Below, piece after piece: positions 37,884 through 46,379 of a stretch of 61,028 nucleotides of DNA. The notes below the pieces were generated by a model. It was not told the DNA's origin. It ran no database searches and saw only the letters and a list, made by a program, of their open reading frames with translations. This DNA is from Rikenellaceae bacterium (GTDB taxonomy: Bacteria; Bacteroidota; Bacteroidia; Bacteroidales; Rikenellaceae): the NCBI GenBank assembly GCA_017425655.1, contig JAFPAT010000060.1:1-61028 (forward strand), in the 5' to 3' direction. The position numbers were made by a program, and so were the translations under genes. Numbering within the stretch: position 1 is the stretch's first letter; every line of letters begins with the position of its first letter.

Positions 37884-38288
37884 ATGCAAATCGTAAAACT
37901 CGAATTGTCCGCCGACAGCCGTTTCCGTCCCATCGGCGGTCGCAACCTCTCGGATTACAACCCCAAAGAGCTGATGCTCGCCGCCATTGCCGACTGTGCT
38001 GGTCGCACCGCACTCTCGATTATGGAGAAGATGCGGCTCGAACCCGTAGCCTTCGAAATCGATGTCGAAGGTACGCTCGACACGGGAGAGGTACGCGCCG
38101 AGAGCCGTTTCACAGCCCTGGTTGTTACCTACAATGTTACCTGCCTGCGTTTCGAGGATCAGGACCGTATCTCGCACGCCCTCGAACTCACACATGACAA
38201 ACATTGCGGTCTGGTGGCAATGATGCGACGCGTAGCGCCTGTAGATCGCCGCATCTTGATCCACTCGATTGAGGGCGAGAATAAATAA
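37884..38288 (+). CDS. OsmC-family protein (thiol peroxidase-like)
   Basis: 134 residues from ATG 37884. The two family cysteines are present: Cys38 in AAIADCAGRTAL and Cys108 in DKHCGLVAM, the pair used in OsmC/Ohr peroxide reduction. The preceding NPKELMLAAIADC helix is typical of the YhfA branch. It probably detoxifies hydroperoxides or has a related thiol function. It converges on purT. Confidence 0.88.
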   Translation: MQIVKLELSADSRFRPIGGRNLSDYNPKELMLAAIADCAGRTALSIMEKMRLEPVAFEIDVEGTLDTGEVRAESRFTALVVTYNVTCLRFEDQDRISHALELTHDKHCGLVAMMRRVAPVDRRILIHSIEGENK

Positions 38289-38341
38289 ACTTCGCCAATG
38301 TATCAAAACTAAAAATCGATCAACGAAGTGTGAAGTGCGAA

Positions 38342-38377
38342 TAAAAAAGCCGCGCTCCAATATTGGAGCGCGGCTCG
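38342..38377. terminator. Terminator between OsmC and purT
   Basis: A 28-nt perfect palindrome (38348-38375). Six A on its left give a T run for the minus strand, so it mainly ends purT. Confidence 0.85.
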
Positions 38378-38398
38378 TCGTTTTCGAATCGTGGTGGT

Positions 38399-39589
38399 CT
38401 ATCGCGGCAGAACCTCGATCTGCAACTTCGCATAAGCACGATCGGCCTTTGCCAAAGCCTCCTCAACGGTGTCGGCCGAAGCCAAAATCACACCCAGACG
38501 GCGATGACCTACAACCTCGGGCTTACCGAAAATACGGATCTGAACATCCTCCTCGGCCATAACCTCTTCGAGATTACCAAATACAACCTTATCGCTATCT
38601 CCCTCAACAACAATTGCTTTCGATGCCGAAGGACGATAGAATCGCACCGAAGGAATAGGCAGACCCAACACGGCGCGAGCGTGCAGAGCAAACTCCGACA
38701 GATCCTGCGAAATCATCGTAACCATACCCGTATCGTGCGGACGGGGTGAAACCTCGCTAAACAGCACCTCGTCGCCACAGATAAAGAGTTCAACGCCAAA
38801 GATACCGTAACCACCCAGCGCACCCGTAACCTTGCGAGCGATCTCCTCGGCCTTTGCAATAGCGATGTCGCTCATAGGTTGCGGCTGCCACGACTCACGA
38901 TAGTCGCCATCGACCTGATGGTGGCCAATAGGTTTCAGAACGGTCGTACCGCCTGCATGGCGAACGGTGAGCAGTGTAATCTCGTAGTCGAACTTAACAA
39001 AGCCTTCAACAATCACGCGACCTGCACCTGCGCGGCCACCCTCCTGTGCGATCTTCCACGAGCGGTCGATCTCCTCCTCCGAGTGGCAAACACTCTGACC
39101 GTGGCCCGACGAACTCATTACGGGCTTAACAACACAGGGAGTACCAATCTCTTTCACTGCAGCCTCAAACTCCTCGCGCGAAGCGGCGAATCGATAGGGC
39201 GATGTGGGCAGACCCAACTCCTCGGCAGCCAAGCGACGAATACCCTCACGGTTCATCGTGAGCCAAGCGGCTTTGGCAGTGGGAATTACGTTATAACCCT
39301 CCTTCTCCAATTCGACAAGGGTAGGAGTAGCAATAGCCTCGATCTCGGGGATGATGTAGTCGGGCTTTTCGGTCTCGATGATCTCGCGCAAACGATCGCC
39401 ATCGAGCATCGACAGCACGTACGAACGATGTGCAATCTGCATTGCGGGAGCATTAGCATACTTATCCAAAGCAACGACCTCGATACCGTAACGCTGCAAT
39501 TCGATGGCAACCTCCTTGCCAAGCTCACCCGAACCGCAAAGCAGTGCCTTACGTCCTACGGGCGAGAGTGTTGTTCCAATTTTTACCAC
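38399..39589 (-). CDS. purT: Formate-dependent GAR transformylase PurT
   Basis: 396 residues starting at GTG 39589 ([29 protein letters not shown], shown beyond the start in part). An upstream ATG at 39670 is ruled out because it lies before the promoter at 39626-39656. ATP-grasp fold: [43 protein letters not shown], and the metal site [15 protein letters not shown]. It makes formyl-GAR from GAR, formate and ATP in purine synthesis without folate. The 396 length matches the family (~392). Confidence 0.95.
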   Translation of the reverse strand: MVKIGTTLSPVGRKALLCGSGELGKEVAIELQRYGIEVVALDKYANAPAMQIAHRSYVLSMLDGDRLREIIETEKPDYIIPEIEAIATPTLVELEKEGYNVIPTAKAAWLTMNREGIRRLAAEELGLPTSPYRFAASREEFEAAVKEIGTPCVVKPVMSSSGHGQSVCHSEEEIDRSWKIAQEGGRAGAGRVIVEGFVKFDYEITLLTVRHAGGTTVLKPIGHHQVDGDYRESWQPQPMSDIAIAKAEEIARKVTGALGGYGIFGVELFICGDEVLFSEVSPRPHDTGMVTMISQDLSEFALHARAVLGLPIPSVRFYRPSASKAIVVEGDSDKVVFGNLEEVMAEEDVQIRIFGKPEVVGHRRLGVILASADTVEEALAKADRAYAKLQIEVLPR

Positions 39590-39625
39590 GATTGAAATAT
39601 TTTTTGTGATTATTAATTCGCGACA

Positions 39626-39656
39626 CAAAGATACAATTTTTGGTCGAGTTACACAA
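39626..39656 (-). promoter_or_regulatory. Promoter of purT
   Basis: Minus-strand TTG (39654-39656), 20-bp spacer, TATCTTTG (39626-39633). Start near 39620, about 30 nt before the GTG start. Confidence 0.8.
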
Positions 39657-39664
39657 TAGCGCAC

Positions 39665-39695
39665 TTGCATATTTGCTCACAAAGAGTTAGATTTG
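39665..39695 (+). promoter_or_regulatory. Promoter of the iron-type alcohol dehydrogenase
   Basis: TTG at 39665-39667, 20-bp spacer, TAGATTTG at 39688-39695. Divergent from the purT promoter with nine bases between their outer ends. Confidence 0.75.
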
Positions 39696-39732
39696 CAGAT
39701 ACGAACAGAATGAAACTAAAATTCACGATCCT

Positions 39733-40878
39733 ATGAATAACTTTACATTTTGCAATCCGACCAAAATTCTTTTCGGTCGCGGTATGATAGCTCGTCTGGC
39801 GAGAGAGATCCCCGCCGACAAGAAGATTATGATCACCTTTGGCGGCGGCTCGGTTCGTCGAAACGGTGTCTATGAGCAGGTTATAGCGGCACTCGAAGGT
39901 CGCGACTACGTCGAGTTTTGGGGTATTGAGCCCAATCCGAAGGTTGAGACGTTGCGCCTCGCCATTGAGCAGTGTCGCAAAGAGGGTGTCGAGTTTCTGC
40001 TGGCCGTAGGTGGCGGTTCGGTGCTTGATGGTACGAAATTGATCGCATCGGCTGTCCATTACGAGGGTGATGCGTGGGAACTGACTCTCACAGGCCGCGC
40101 AAAGGGGCGCGTACTACCATTCGCATCGGTTATTACACTACCTGCGACAGGCTCCGAGATGAATAATGGTGCTGTAATTTCGAATGCTGCGACGGCCGAG
40201 AAATATGCCTTTTATACCAACTATCCGCAATTCTCGATACTCGATCCCGAGGTTACATATTCGCTACCACCCTATCAGGTTGCGTGTGGCATTGCCGACT
40301 CGTTTGTGCACGTTATCGAGCAGTATCTGACCGAGGCGGGTGTTTCACCCTTGATGGATCGCTGGGGCGAAGGTATTATGCAGACGCTCGTCGAAGTCGC
40401 ACCGCGAGTGCGTGAGAATCAGCGCGATTACGACGCGATGGCTACATTTATGCTTTCGGCAACAATGGCTCTCAACGGCTTTGTCGCGATGGGCGTAAAG
40501 CAGGATTGGGCAACGCATATGATCGGCCACGAGCTAACTGCGTTGCACGGATTGACACATGGCCACACGTTGGTTATCGTACTGCCTGCATTGATGGATG
40601 TGATGCGCGAGCAGAAGGGCGCGAAGATCGCGCAACTCGGCGAGCGCGTATTCGGCATTGCAGAGGGCGATCTCGATAGCCGCATCGACCGCACAATCGC
40701 TGCCACCGAGGCGTTTTTCCGTTCGCTTGGACTCACCACCCGCCTTTCGGAGGAGGGCATTGGCGAGGAGACAATCGAAGAGATCGCGCGTCGCTTTACC
40801 GAGCGCGGCACAGCCTTGGGCGAGAAGGGCAATATCGATGGCAAAGTGGCCCGCGAGATACTTCTCCGCGCGCTGTAA
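39733..40878 (+). CDS. Iron-containing alcohol dehydrogenase (YqhD/butanol dehydrogenase-like)
   Basis: 381 residues. NAD(P)-binding GGGSVLDGTK at 93-102 and ATGSEMNNGAV are typical of group III dehydrogenases. Metal ligands by analogy with YqhD are Asp189, His193, His262 and His276 (ADSFVHVIEQY and HMIGHELTALHGLTHGH). The substrate is probably a small aldehyde, reduced with NADPH. It is monocistronic with its own promoter and terminator. Confidence 0.9.
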   Translation: MNNFTFCNPTKILFGRGMIARLAREIPADKKIMITFGGGSVRRNGVYEQVIAALEGRDYVEFWGIEPNPKVETLRLAIEQCRKEGVEFLLAVGGGSVLDGTKLIASAVHYEGDAWELTLTGRAKGRVLPFASVITLPATGSEMNNGAVISNAATAEKYAFYTNYPQFSILDPEVTYSLPPYQVACGIADSFVHVIEQYLTEAGVSPLMDRWGEGIMQTLVEVAPRVRENQRDYDAMATFMLSATMALNGFVAMGVKQDWATHMIGHELTALHGLTHGHTLVIVLPALMDVMREQKGAKIAQLGERVFGIAEGDLDSRIDRTIAATEAFFRSLGLTTRLSEEGIGEETIEEIARRFTERGTALGEKGNIDGKVAREILLRAL

Positions 40879-40898
40879 GCCGCCCATACAAATAGACA

Positions 40899-40931
40899 AC
40901 GAGCCTGCACACTCAACGCGTGCAGGCTCGT
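40899..40931. terminator. Terminator between the alcohol dehydrogenase and a small gene
   Basis: Arms 40899-40910 and 40920-40931, 12 bp, around a 9-base loop. It lies between converging genes; no strong T run. Confidence 0.7.
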
Positions 40932-40947
40932 ATCATTTTGCGACCAA

Positions 40948-41139
40948 CTACCAGTTATTCGTACATTTATAGATGTAAAAGACCGTCGTTGAAAGGTCCA
41001 GAGGACGATATTCGCCCGTGCGATTCATCTGACTTTGCGCCACGCGGAAGGGGCGCAGATGTTCGAGCAGTTGCTCCAAACTGCCCGTAATACGGATACC
41101 GCGATTATAGCTCAACAGAGCCTCCATTGAATTCATCAT
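40948..41139 (-). CDS. Small orphan protein, 63 residues
   Basis: I do not recognise the family. The proposed start is ATG 41139 (MMNSMEALLSYNRGIRI), since a full promoter sits at 41157-41187 and a longer frame would begin upstream of it. The product is soluble-looking, with a basic helical N-half (LEQLLEHLRPFRVAQ) and a Tyr/Thr-rich end (TTVFYIYKCTNNW). It is bounded by a terminator on its 3' side and lies just before the DUF5686 gene's end. Real expression is suggested by the promoter, not by homology. Confidence 0.55.
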   Translation of the reverse strand: MMNSMEALLSYNRGIRITGSLEQLLEHLRPFRVAQSQMNRTGEYRPLDLSTTVFYIYKCTNNW

Positions 41140-41156
41140 AACGTGTGTGTTTTGGA

Positions 41157-41187
41157 CAAAGATAGCACTTTTCACGCAATCAACCAA
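41157..41187 (-). promoter_or_regulatory. Promoter of the 63-residue gene
   Basis: Minus-strand TTG (41185-41187), 20-bp spacer, TATCTTTG (41157-41164). Start near 41151, about 12 nt before the ATG. Confidence 0.75.
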
Positions 41188-41222
41188 ACCACTCGCAACT
41201 GAAAAAGTGGCGATGTGCGCTA

Positions 41223-43283
41223 TTAGAATCGCAACTGCAACGAAACATTAACGCGGAAACGGTCGATCGGATAGTTCTCAATCACCGACTCGCGGTGGGT
41301 CAGTCGCCAAATGGCATCAACACGCAGAACTTTGAAGATATTCTCGATACCCACACCCATTTCGAGATATGGTTTTCGCACCGAGCCCATACCTTCGGGG
41401 AAGAGCATCGGTGCTCGTGTTGCCGATAACACGCCATTGTTTCTCTCGGAAAGAGAGCCCCAAGCCCCCTTAAAGACAAAAACTTCGTGCAGTTTCAGGC
41501 GTTTCACAAGCGGGATATTACCCAAAATCAACCCCTCGAAGTGGTGTTCATAGAACCACTCTGCCCACGCATCAGAGACGAATTCGAGATAGTTCATACA
41601 CGAAAAGGCCTGTCTATCATAGTAGAAGGAGCCATTACCCGCATGAATTTTCAACAACGGATAGGGCACCTGACCGAACACTCGTCCCGAACTCAAAATC
41701 AGCTGCGACTCGCCCGCACGCCCCATTTGGAGTTTATAGAGCAGATTGACCTCCACGCGACCGAAATTGCAGTCGTTACCCATCAGTCCCTTAACACCGA
41801 ACGAGGTATTTACAGCCACTATCGGATAGCGCGAGCCGAGCGAAAAATAGTCAAAGTAACGACGAGCCTTCATCTCGCGGTGAGACAGACGTGCCGAAAC
41901 TCCAATAGAGGCGACATTCAACGCCTCGCGCGAACTACCGTCGGGCGCAACCATCGGCACATAGCCGTTCGCTCCAATCTTGCGAAATGAGAAATCGACC
42001 CCTGTTTCAACACCATCGCACCATTCGTGCCCATAACGCAGCGATAACTCATCGGTCATCGATGCTCGCGCCTTACCACTACGCACAAGCGACGTTCGCG
42101 CCACCAACGGCTCGACAAAGGGATTTACGCCCGCCCCAAGCTGCACCAGATCGTGGCGATACGAGGCTGTGAATTTGCGATGCAGGCGACTATTCAGTGC
42201 CACTTCGACCGCACCTCCACCCTTCAGTGCCGCATCTTTTACTCCATAAGCAACATAGCCCGTCAATCGCAGATAGCGGCTAAAAAGGTCGGTCGTGCGC
42301 AATCCGTAGGCGAAACGGATACGCTCCATTCGATTGAACGACATAATTCTGTCGTATGGGCCCCAACTGATCGCACCTCGCTCATAATAGCGCGAAGCGA
42401 TCGCTATTGCAATCGAGTAGGCATCGCGCACCAATGGCGTTCGCGTTACCGAATCGATCATCTCGACTGTTGCCTTTTCGCGCTCGTTCAAGGGGTTCGA
42501 CGCGCGCCAACTGTCCGCATCACCTTCAAGCGCATAATTGCGAAATCTGCGACGCTGTGCCTCGCGCTCCACACGCGACGGCACTTCGACAATCGTCTGC
42601 GGAGCATCATACGCAACATCGCAACGACCCAGAATCGTTATCTCGCGCTTGCCGGCAACAAATGTAACGAGCCTATATTGTGCCGATAGGCTTCGTAATG
42701 CGCCCACCGCATCAATCTCCATTTCACCAACGAAGCCCTCACCACCGCGTGGCGCAAAAGCAATTCGCCAATGGGTTGCACTATCAAGCAACGTATAATC
42801 ATATTTCGCCGTATCAAGAGGCCCCGCTAATTCGCGCCCAAGCACCGAGATATTATCGGAATAGAAATCAACCGCCAACGGAAGTTGGTCAGCCAATTGC
42901 GAAATGCTGTAATCTTCGTTGATACCCGCAATATGCGCGCCCTCGATTTGCTCATAGGCGAGCGCGGGCGAACGGCGGAGATAGATCACCGATTCGGTTT
43001 CAAGAAGTAGCGCAGGAATGTATTTCGTACCCGTAACTGCCGAAGTATCAACATTGTCAAAAACGAATCCGAATCGTTTTTGCAGATATCGGCAGGCAAA
43101 CTCCTGCGCATCACTCGGCACGCCGATTTCGGTCGTAGTGCGGGCTGCAATTCGCTCCACATTCAAACTATCATACTGCGCTCGCACAGCCGCAACACGC
43201 TCGGATGGCGACTGCGCATACAAAGCGCACGACATCACCAACGAGAGAGTCATAACGATATATTTCACAATGCGATACCCCAT
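41223..43283 (-). CDS. DUF5686 outer membrane protein
   Basis: 686 residues from ATG 43283 with a signal peptide (MGYRIVKYIVMTLSLVMSCALYAQ). The centre and C-terminal half match the DUF5686 pattern (IMSFNRMERIRFAYGLRTTDLFSRYLRLTGYVAYGVKDAALKGGG, seen in part at about residues 315-355) and end in barrel strands with a terminal Phe. Most relatives start with a carboxypeptidase-regulatory domain, which is missing here. Function unknown. A full promoter precedes the start by about 25 nt, which supports it. Confidence 0.75.
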   Translation of the reverse strand: MGYRIVKYIVMTLSLVMSCALYAQSPSERVAAVRAQYDSLNVERIAARTTTEIGVPSDAQEFACRYLQKRFGFVFDNVDTSAVTGTKYIPALLLETESVIYLRRSPALAYEQIEGAHIAGINEDYSISQLADQLPLAVDFYSDNISVLGRELAGPLDTAKYDYTLLDSATHWRIAFAPRGGEGFVGEMEIDAVGALRSLSAQYRLVTFVAGKREITILGRCDVAYDAPQTIVEVPSRVEREAQRRRFRNYALEGDADSWRASNPLNEREKATVEMIDSVTRTPLVRDAYSIAIAIASRYYERGAISWGPYDRIMSFNRMERIRFAYGLRTTDLFSRYLRLTGYVAYGVKDAALKGGGAVEVALNSRLHRKFTASYRHDLVQLGAGVNPFVEPLVARTSLVRSGKARASMTDELSLRYGHEWCDGVETGVDFSFRKIGANGYVPMVAPDGSSREALNVASIGVSARLSHREMKARRYFDYFSLGSRYPIVAVNTSFGVKGLMGNDCNFGRVEVNLLYKLQMGRAGESQLILSSGRVFGQVPYPLLKIHAGNGSFYYDRQAFSCMNYLEFVSDAWAEWFYEHHFEGLILGNIPLVKRLKLHEVFVFKGAWGSLSERNNGVLSATRAPMLFPEGMGSVRKPYLEMGVGIENIFKVLRVDAIWRLTHRESVIENYPIDRFRVNVSLQLRF

Positions 43284-43307
43284 TCCGAGCAATAAGTTTA
43301 ACTGCCA

Positions 43308-43337
43308 CAAAGGTAGCCAATCGCGCGCACGTAGCAA
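43308..43337 (-). promoter_or_regulatory. Promoter of the DUF5686 gene
   Basis: Minus-strand TTG (43335-43337), 19-bp spacer, TACCTTTG (43308-43315). It excludes the longer frame that begins at 43406. Confidence 0.75.
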
Positions 43338-43454
43338 GTGAATCGGCCGAAAATTTGTTGGTTTTACGATTTTTTGCGTAACTTCGTAGGGTGTAACAAA
43401 CCCCACAAGTGTTTCGGAATCAAAAATTCCGCCAATTAATATTGAATTTTGAAT

Positions 43455-44006
43455 ATGAATAAGGCCTATATCCTTCTTGCCGAGGGCTTCGAGGTTATCG
43501 AAGCTCTGGCCACAATCGACGTAATGCAGCGCGGCGGCGTGGAGTGCATACGCGTAGCCATTGGTAACGAACTGAATGTCAAATCTTCACACAACATCAT
43601 CGAGTGCCGTGCCGATATTTTATTGCGCGATGCCGACCTCGCGGATGGCGCAGCGTTGATCCTCCCAGGCGGCAACCCCGGCTACATCAATCTCGGCAAG
43701 TGCGAGCAAGTGCGCGAGTGGGTACGCCGATACTACGACGAGGGTCGTATAGTGGCTGCGATTTGCGGTGCGCCGACCGTATTGGCATTGAGCGATGTAG
43801 CTCGCGGCAGTCGCATCACTTGCCACAGTTCGGTACGCGAACAGATGACCGACTACAATGTCGTTGGTGGCAACGTGGTTGAAGACAGCAACCTCATTAC
43901 GGGTGCGGGTGCGGGCGTATCGGTCGAGTTCGCCCTCGCCGTAGCAGCACGCCTGACCGATACCGAGACACTCGCCCGCATAAAGCGAGGCATGGAGGTC
44001 GAATAA
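43455..44006 (+). CDS. DJ-1/PfpI-family protein
   Basis: 183 residues from ATG 43455. Nucleophile elbow AAICGAPTVL with Cys104 and the partner Glu16 in AEGFEVIEA correspond to Cys106 and Glu18 of DJ-1; PGGNPGYINL and ITGAGAGVSVEFAL complete the family pattern. Members act as stress-response glyoxalase/deglycase-like or chaperone proteins; the real substrate is debated. Upstream, TAACTTCG at 43379-43386 with TTG 18-21 bp before is a near-consensus promoter. Confidence 0.9.
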   Translation: MNKAYILLAEGFEVIEALATIDVMQRGGVECIRVAIGNELNVKSSHNIIECRADILLRDADLADGAALILPGGNPGYINLGKCEQVREWVRRYYDEGRIVAAICGAPTVLALSDVARGSRITCHSSVREQMTDYNVVGGNVVEDSNLITGAGAGVSVEFALAVAARLTDTETLARIKRGMEVE

Positions 44007-44048
44007 CGACAAAAACGCCCACCGAACAAAAGATTTTCGCCCGCACGC

Positions 44049-44079
44049 TTGCTATTCCGCTTGTGGCGTGCTATCTTTG
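44049..44079 (+). promoter_or_regulatory. Promoter of purM
   Basis: TTG at 44049-44051, 20-bp spacer, TATCTTTG at 44072-44079; start near 44085, about 45 nt before the ATG. Confidence 0.8.
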
Positions 44080-44129
44080 TATGTTCAAACAATTTGTATA
44101 TTCAAATAACACAGATAATAACAGATTTT

Positions 44130-45308
44130 ATGACTGCCGAATCGCGTTATAGCCGTCGTGGTGTATCGTTCTCGAAAGAGGATGTCCACGCCGCAATCAA
44201 AAAGATTGACAAAGGTCTATATCCCAAGGCCTTCTGTAAGATTATTCCCGACACGTTGAGTGGCTCGCCCGACCACTGTATCATTATGCACGCCGACGGT
44301 GCAGGCACTAAATCGTCGCTCGCATACCTCTATTGGAAGGAGACAGGCGATATGTCGGTATGGCGCGGCATTGCACAGGATGCAATCGTAATGAACACCG
44401 ACGATTTGATGTGCGTGGGCGCAGTCGATAACATCCTGCTCTCATCGACCATCGGTCGTAACAAGCGTTTGATCCCCGGCGAGGTTATCTCGGCTGTAAT
44501 CAACGGCACGGAGGAGTTTCTGCAATCGATGCGCGATATGGGTGTCGATATCATCTCAACGGGTGGAGAGACGGCTGACGTGGGCGATTTGGTACGCACG
44601 ATTATTGTCGATAGCACCGTTACAGCACGTATGGAGCGCAAGAACGTAATCTCGAACGACGCAATCCGCGATGGTGCCATCATCGTAGGTTTCAGCTCGT
44701 TCGGTCAGGCTAAATATGAGAAGGAGTACAACGGCGGCATGGGTAGCAACGGTCTGACTTCGGCTCGCCACGACGTATTCGCTCACTATTTGGCAGAGCA
44801 GTTCCCCGAGAGCTACGACAACGCCCTGCCGCAGGATCTGGTCTATACGGGCGGCTACCGCCTGACCGATAAGGTCGAGGGTTGCGACCTGACGATGGGC
44901 AAGCTCGTTCTCTCGCCTACACGCACCTATCTGCCCGTTGTGCGCGAGGCATTGAAGGAGTATCGCGGCAACATCGAGGGTATGATTCATTGCAGCGGTG
45001 GTGCGCAAACCAAAGTTCTGCACTTCGTTGATAATCTGCACATCATTAAGGACAACCTCTTCCCCACCCCCATTCTGTTCCGTGCAATTCAGGAGCAGAG
45101 CCAGACTCCGTGGAGCGAGATGTTCTGCGTATTCAATATGGGTCATCGCTTGGAGATGTACGTCGATAGCGAGGAGGCTGCACGTGGTCTGATCGACATC
45201 GCTCGTTCGTACGGCATCGAGGCACAGGTAATCGGTCGCGTCGAGGCTGCCGAGAAGGCTTCGGTTACAATTCGCCACGAGGGCAACGAGTACAACTACA
45301 ACAAGTAG
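44130..45308 (+). CDS. purM: AIR synthase (phosphoribosylformylglycinamidine cyclo-ligase)
   Basis: 392 residues from ATG 44130. PurM-type ATP-binding fold with HADGAGTKSSLAYLYWKETGD, IVMNTDDLMCVGA, STGGETADVGDLV, VGFSSFGQAKYE and the late CSGGAQTKVLHF and FNMGHRLEM. Longer than the ~345-residue enterobacterial enzyme but normal for Bacteroidota. It closes the imidazole ring of AIR in purine synthesis. It is a single gene, like purT 5 kb away. Confidence 0.93.
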   Translation: MTAESRYSRRGVSFSKEDVHAAIKKIDKGLYPKAFCKIIPDTLSGSPDHCIIMHADGAGTKSSLAYLYWKETGDMSVWRGIAQDAIVMNTDDLMCVGAVDNILLSSTIGRNKRLIPGEVISAVINGTEEFLQSMRDMGVDIISTGGETADVGDLVRTIIVDSTVTARMERKNVISNDAIRDGAIIVGFSSFGQAKYEKEYNGGMGSNGLTSARHDVFAHYLAEQFPESYDNALPQDLVYTGGYRLTDKVEGCDLTMGKLVLSPTRTYLPVVREALKEYRGNIEGMIHCSGGAQTKVLHFVDNLHIIKDNLFPTPILFRAIQEQSQTPWSEMFCVFNMGHRLEMYVDSEEAARGLIDIARSYGIEAQVIGRVEAAEKASVTIRHEGNEYNYNK

Positions 45309-45328
45309 AACACTCTAACAATCAAATA

Positions 45329-45364
45329 GAAACGCCCGACCTCTTCACAAGGTCGGGCGTTTTG
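45329..45364. terminator. Terminator between purM and the META gene
   Basis: Arms 45331-45341 and 45351-45361 around a 9-base loop, with flanking A and T runs; serves both converging genes. Confidence 0.85.
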
Positions 45365-45383
45365 TTTCGTAGCTTACCGGCAG

Positions 45384-45824
45384 TTACTTGCTGGGCGGCA
45401 ACTCGGCACCTACTGCCTGAAATACTGCACGCAACTCACCATCGCTGATAAGCATCAGCATCGGACCATCCATCTTGAAGTCGGTGGTCGAAGCGAGGAT
45501 CTCGATAAAGCGACGCTCCTGATCATCATTGGGGCAGAGCATACGGGTCATGCCGATATCCGAGATCATCATATCGCCCTCAATATCAGCTGTATATCGA
45601 CCCGTCAGGCGATTACAATCAGCGATACCGCTCAATGTATTGTCGTTAGCAAAGACAATCGTATAGTTATCCGTCGGGGTAACATCGCGGCCCTCTATCT
45701 GTGCTAACTGCCACTGCGTACCTACCAGCGGCTTACCATAACGCTTCTGAAACAGATCGCACTTGCAGCAGGCCGTAGCCATCACAGCAAGAGTTGCGAT
45801 GATCAATGTTTTTGCAATTTTCAT
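45384..45824 (-). CDS. META-domain lipoprotein (HslJ-like)
   Basis: 146 residues from ATG 45824, with a lipoprotein signal (MKIAKTLIIATLAVMATACC; Cys19 is the likely acylated residue). A single META domain (about 35-140) shows GTQWQLAQIEGRDV, FANDNTLSGIADCNRLTGRY and MTRMLCPND. HslJ relatives are linked to heat and novobiocin resistance in E. coli, but the molecular role is unknown. It has a full promoter that overlaps that of ridA on the other strand. Confidence 0.88.
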   Translation of the reverse strand: MKIAKTLIIATLAVMATACCKCDLFQKRYGKPLVGTQWQLAQIEGRDVTPTDNYTIVFANDNTLSGIADCNRLTGRYTADIEGDMMISDIGMTRMLCPNDDQERRFIEILASTTDFKMDGPMLMLISDGELRAVFQAVGAELPPSK

Positions 45825-45869
45825 TATGTTGATATTTTTGTTATTTGTTATTTTTTCGGTTTTACGATG

Positions 45870-45900
45870 CAAATTTACACAATTTAAGCTATATTTGCAA
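45870..45900 (-). promoter_or_regulatory. META-gene promoter, overlapping the ridA -7 element
   Basis: Minus-strand TTG (45898-45900), 20-bp spacer, TAAATTTG (45870-45877). On the plus strand TATATTTG at 45890-45897 serves ridA, inside the same 31 bp. Confidence 0.75.
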
Positions 45901-45925
45901 TAAAGTTAAACTAAACTCATAAACT

Positions 45926-46300
45926 ATGAAACGAATCATCTCATCACCTTTCGCTCCGAAGGCGGTAGGACCCTACTCGCAGGCTGTCGAGGCTAACGGC
46001 ACACTCTATATTTCGGGTCAGCTCCCGATCGACCCCACATCGGGCAAAATGGCCGAAGGCATTGAGGCACAGACGGCTCGTTCGCTCGACAACATTCGCG
46101 CGATCCTCGACGAGGCAGGCTACACGCTCGATGACGTTGTTAAATCGACCGTTCTGCTGGCCGACATCGCAGATTTCGGTGCGATGAACGCAGTATATGC
46201 AAAATACTATACAAAAGATATGCCCGCACGCGTTTGCTACGAGGTTGCCAATCTGCCTATGGGCGCATTGGTCGAGATCGAGACTATCGCAGTGAAGTAA
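45926..46300 (+). CDS. ridA: Enamine/imine deaminase RidA
   Basis: 124 residues of the YjgF/RidA/UK114 family, with GPYSQAV, LYISGQLPIDP, the diagnostic Arg102 in PARVCYEVANLPMGALVEIE (equivalent to Arg105 of E. coli-type RidA), and a Glu in the final strand. It hydrolyses reactive 2-aminoacrylate from PLP enzymes, so protecting transaminases and related enzymes. Single gene with terminator at 46322. Confidence 0.93.
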   Translation: MKRIISSPFAPKAVGPYSQAVEANGTLYISGQLPIDPTSGKMAEGIEAQTARSLDNIRAILDEAGYTLDDVVKSTVLLADIADFGAMNAVYAKYYTKDMPARVCYEVANLPMGALVEIETIAVK

Positions 46301-46321
46301 GCTGCGCCTTCTCAAAAATGC

Positions 46322-46358
46322 AAAAAGGACCTATCCGCAATGTGGATAGGTCCTTTTT
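46322..46358. terminator. Terminator between ridA and the TonB receptor gene
   Basis: Arms 46322-46336 and 46344-46358, 15 bp perfect, 7-base loop, A5/T5 ends; bidirectional. Confidence 0.9.
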
Positions 46359-46379
46359 CTGTGGTCTGCTTTACGCTTA

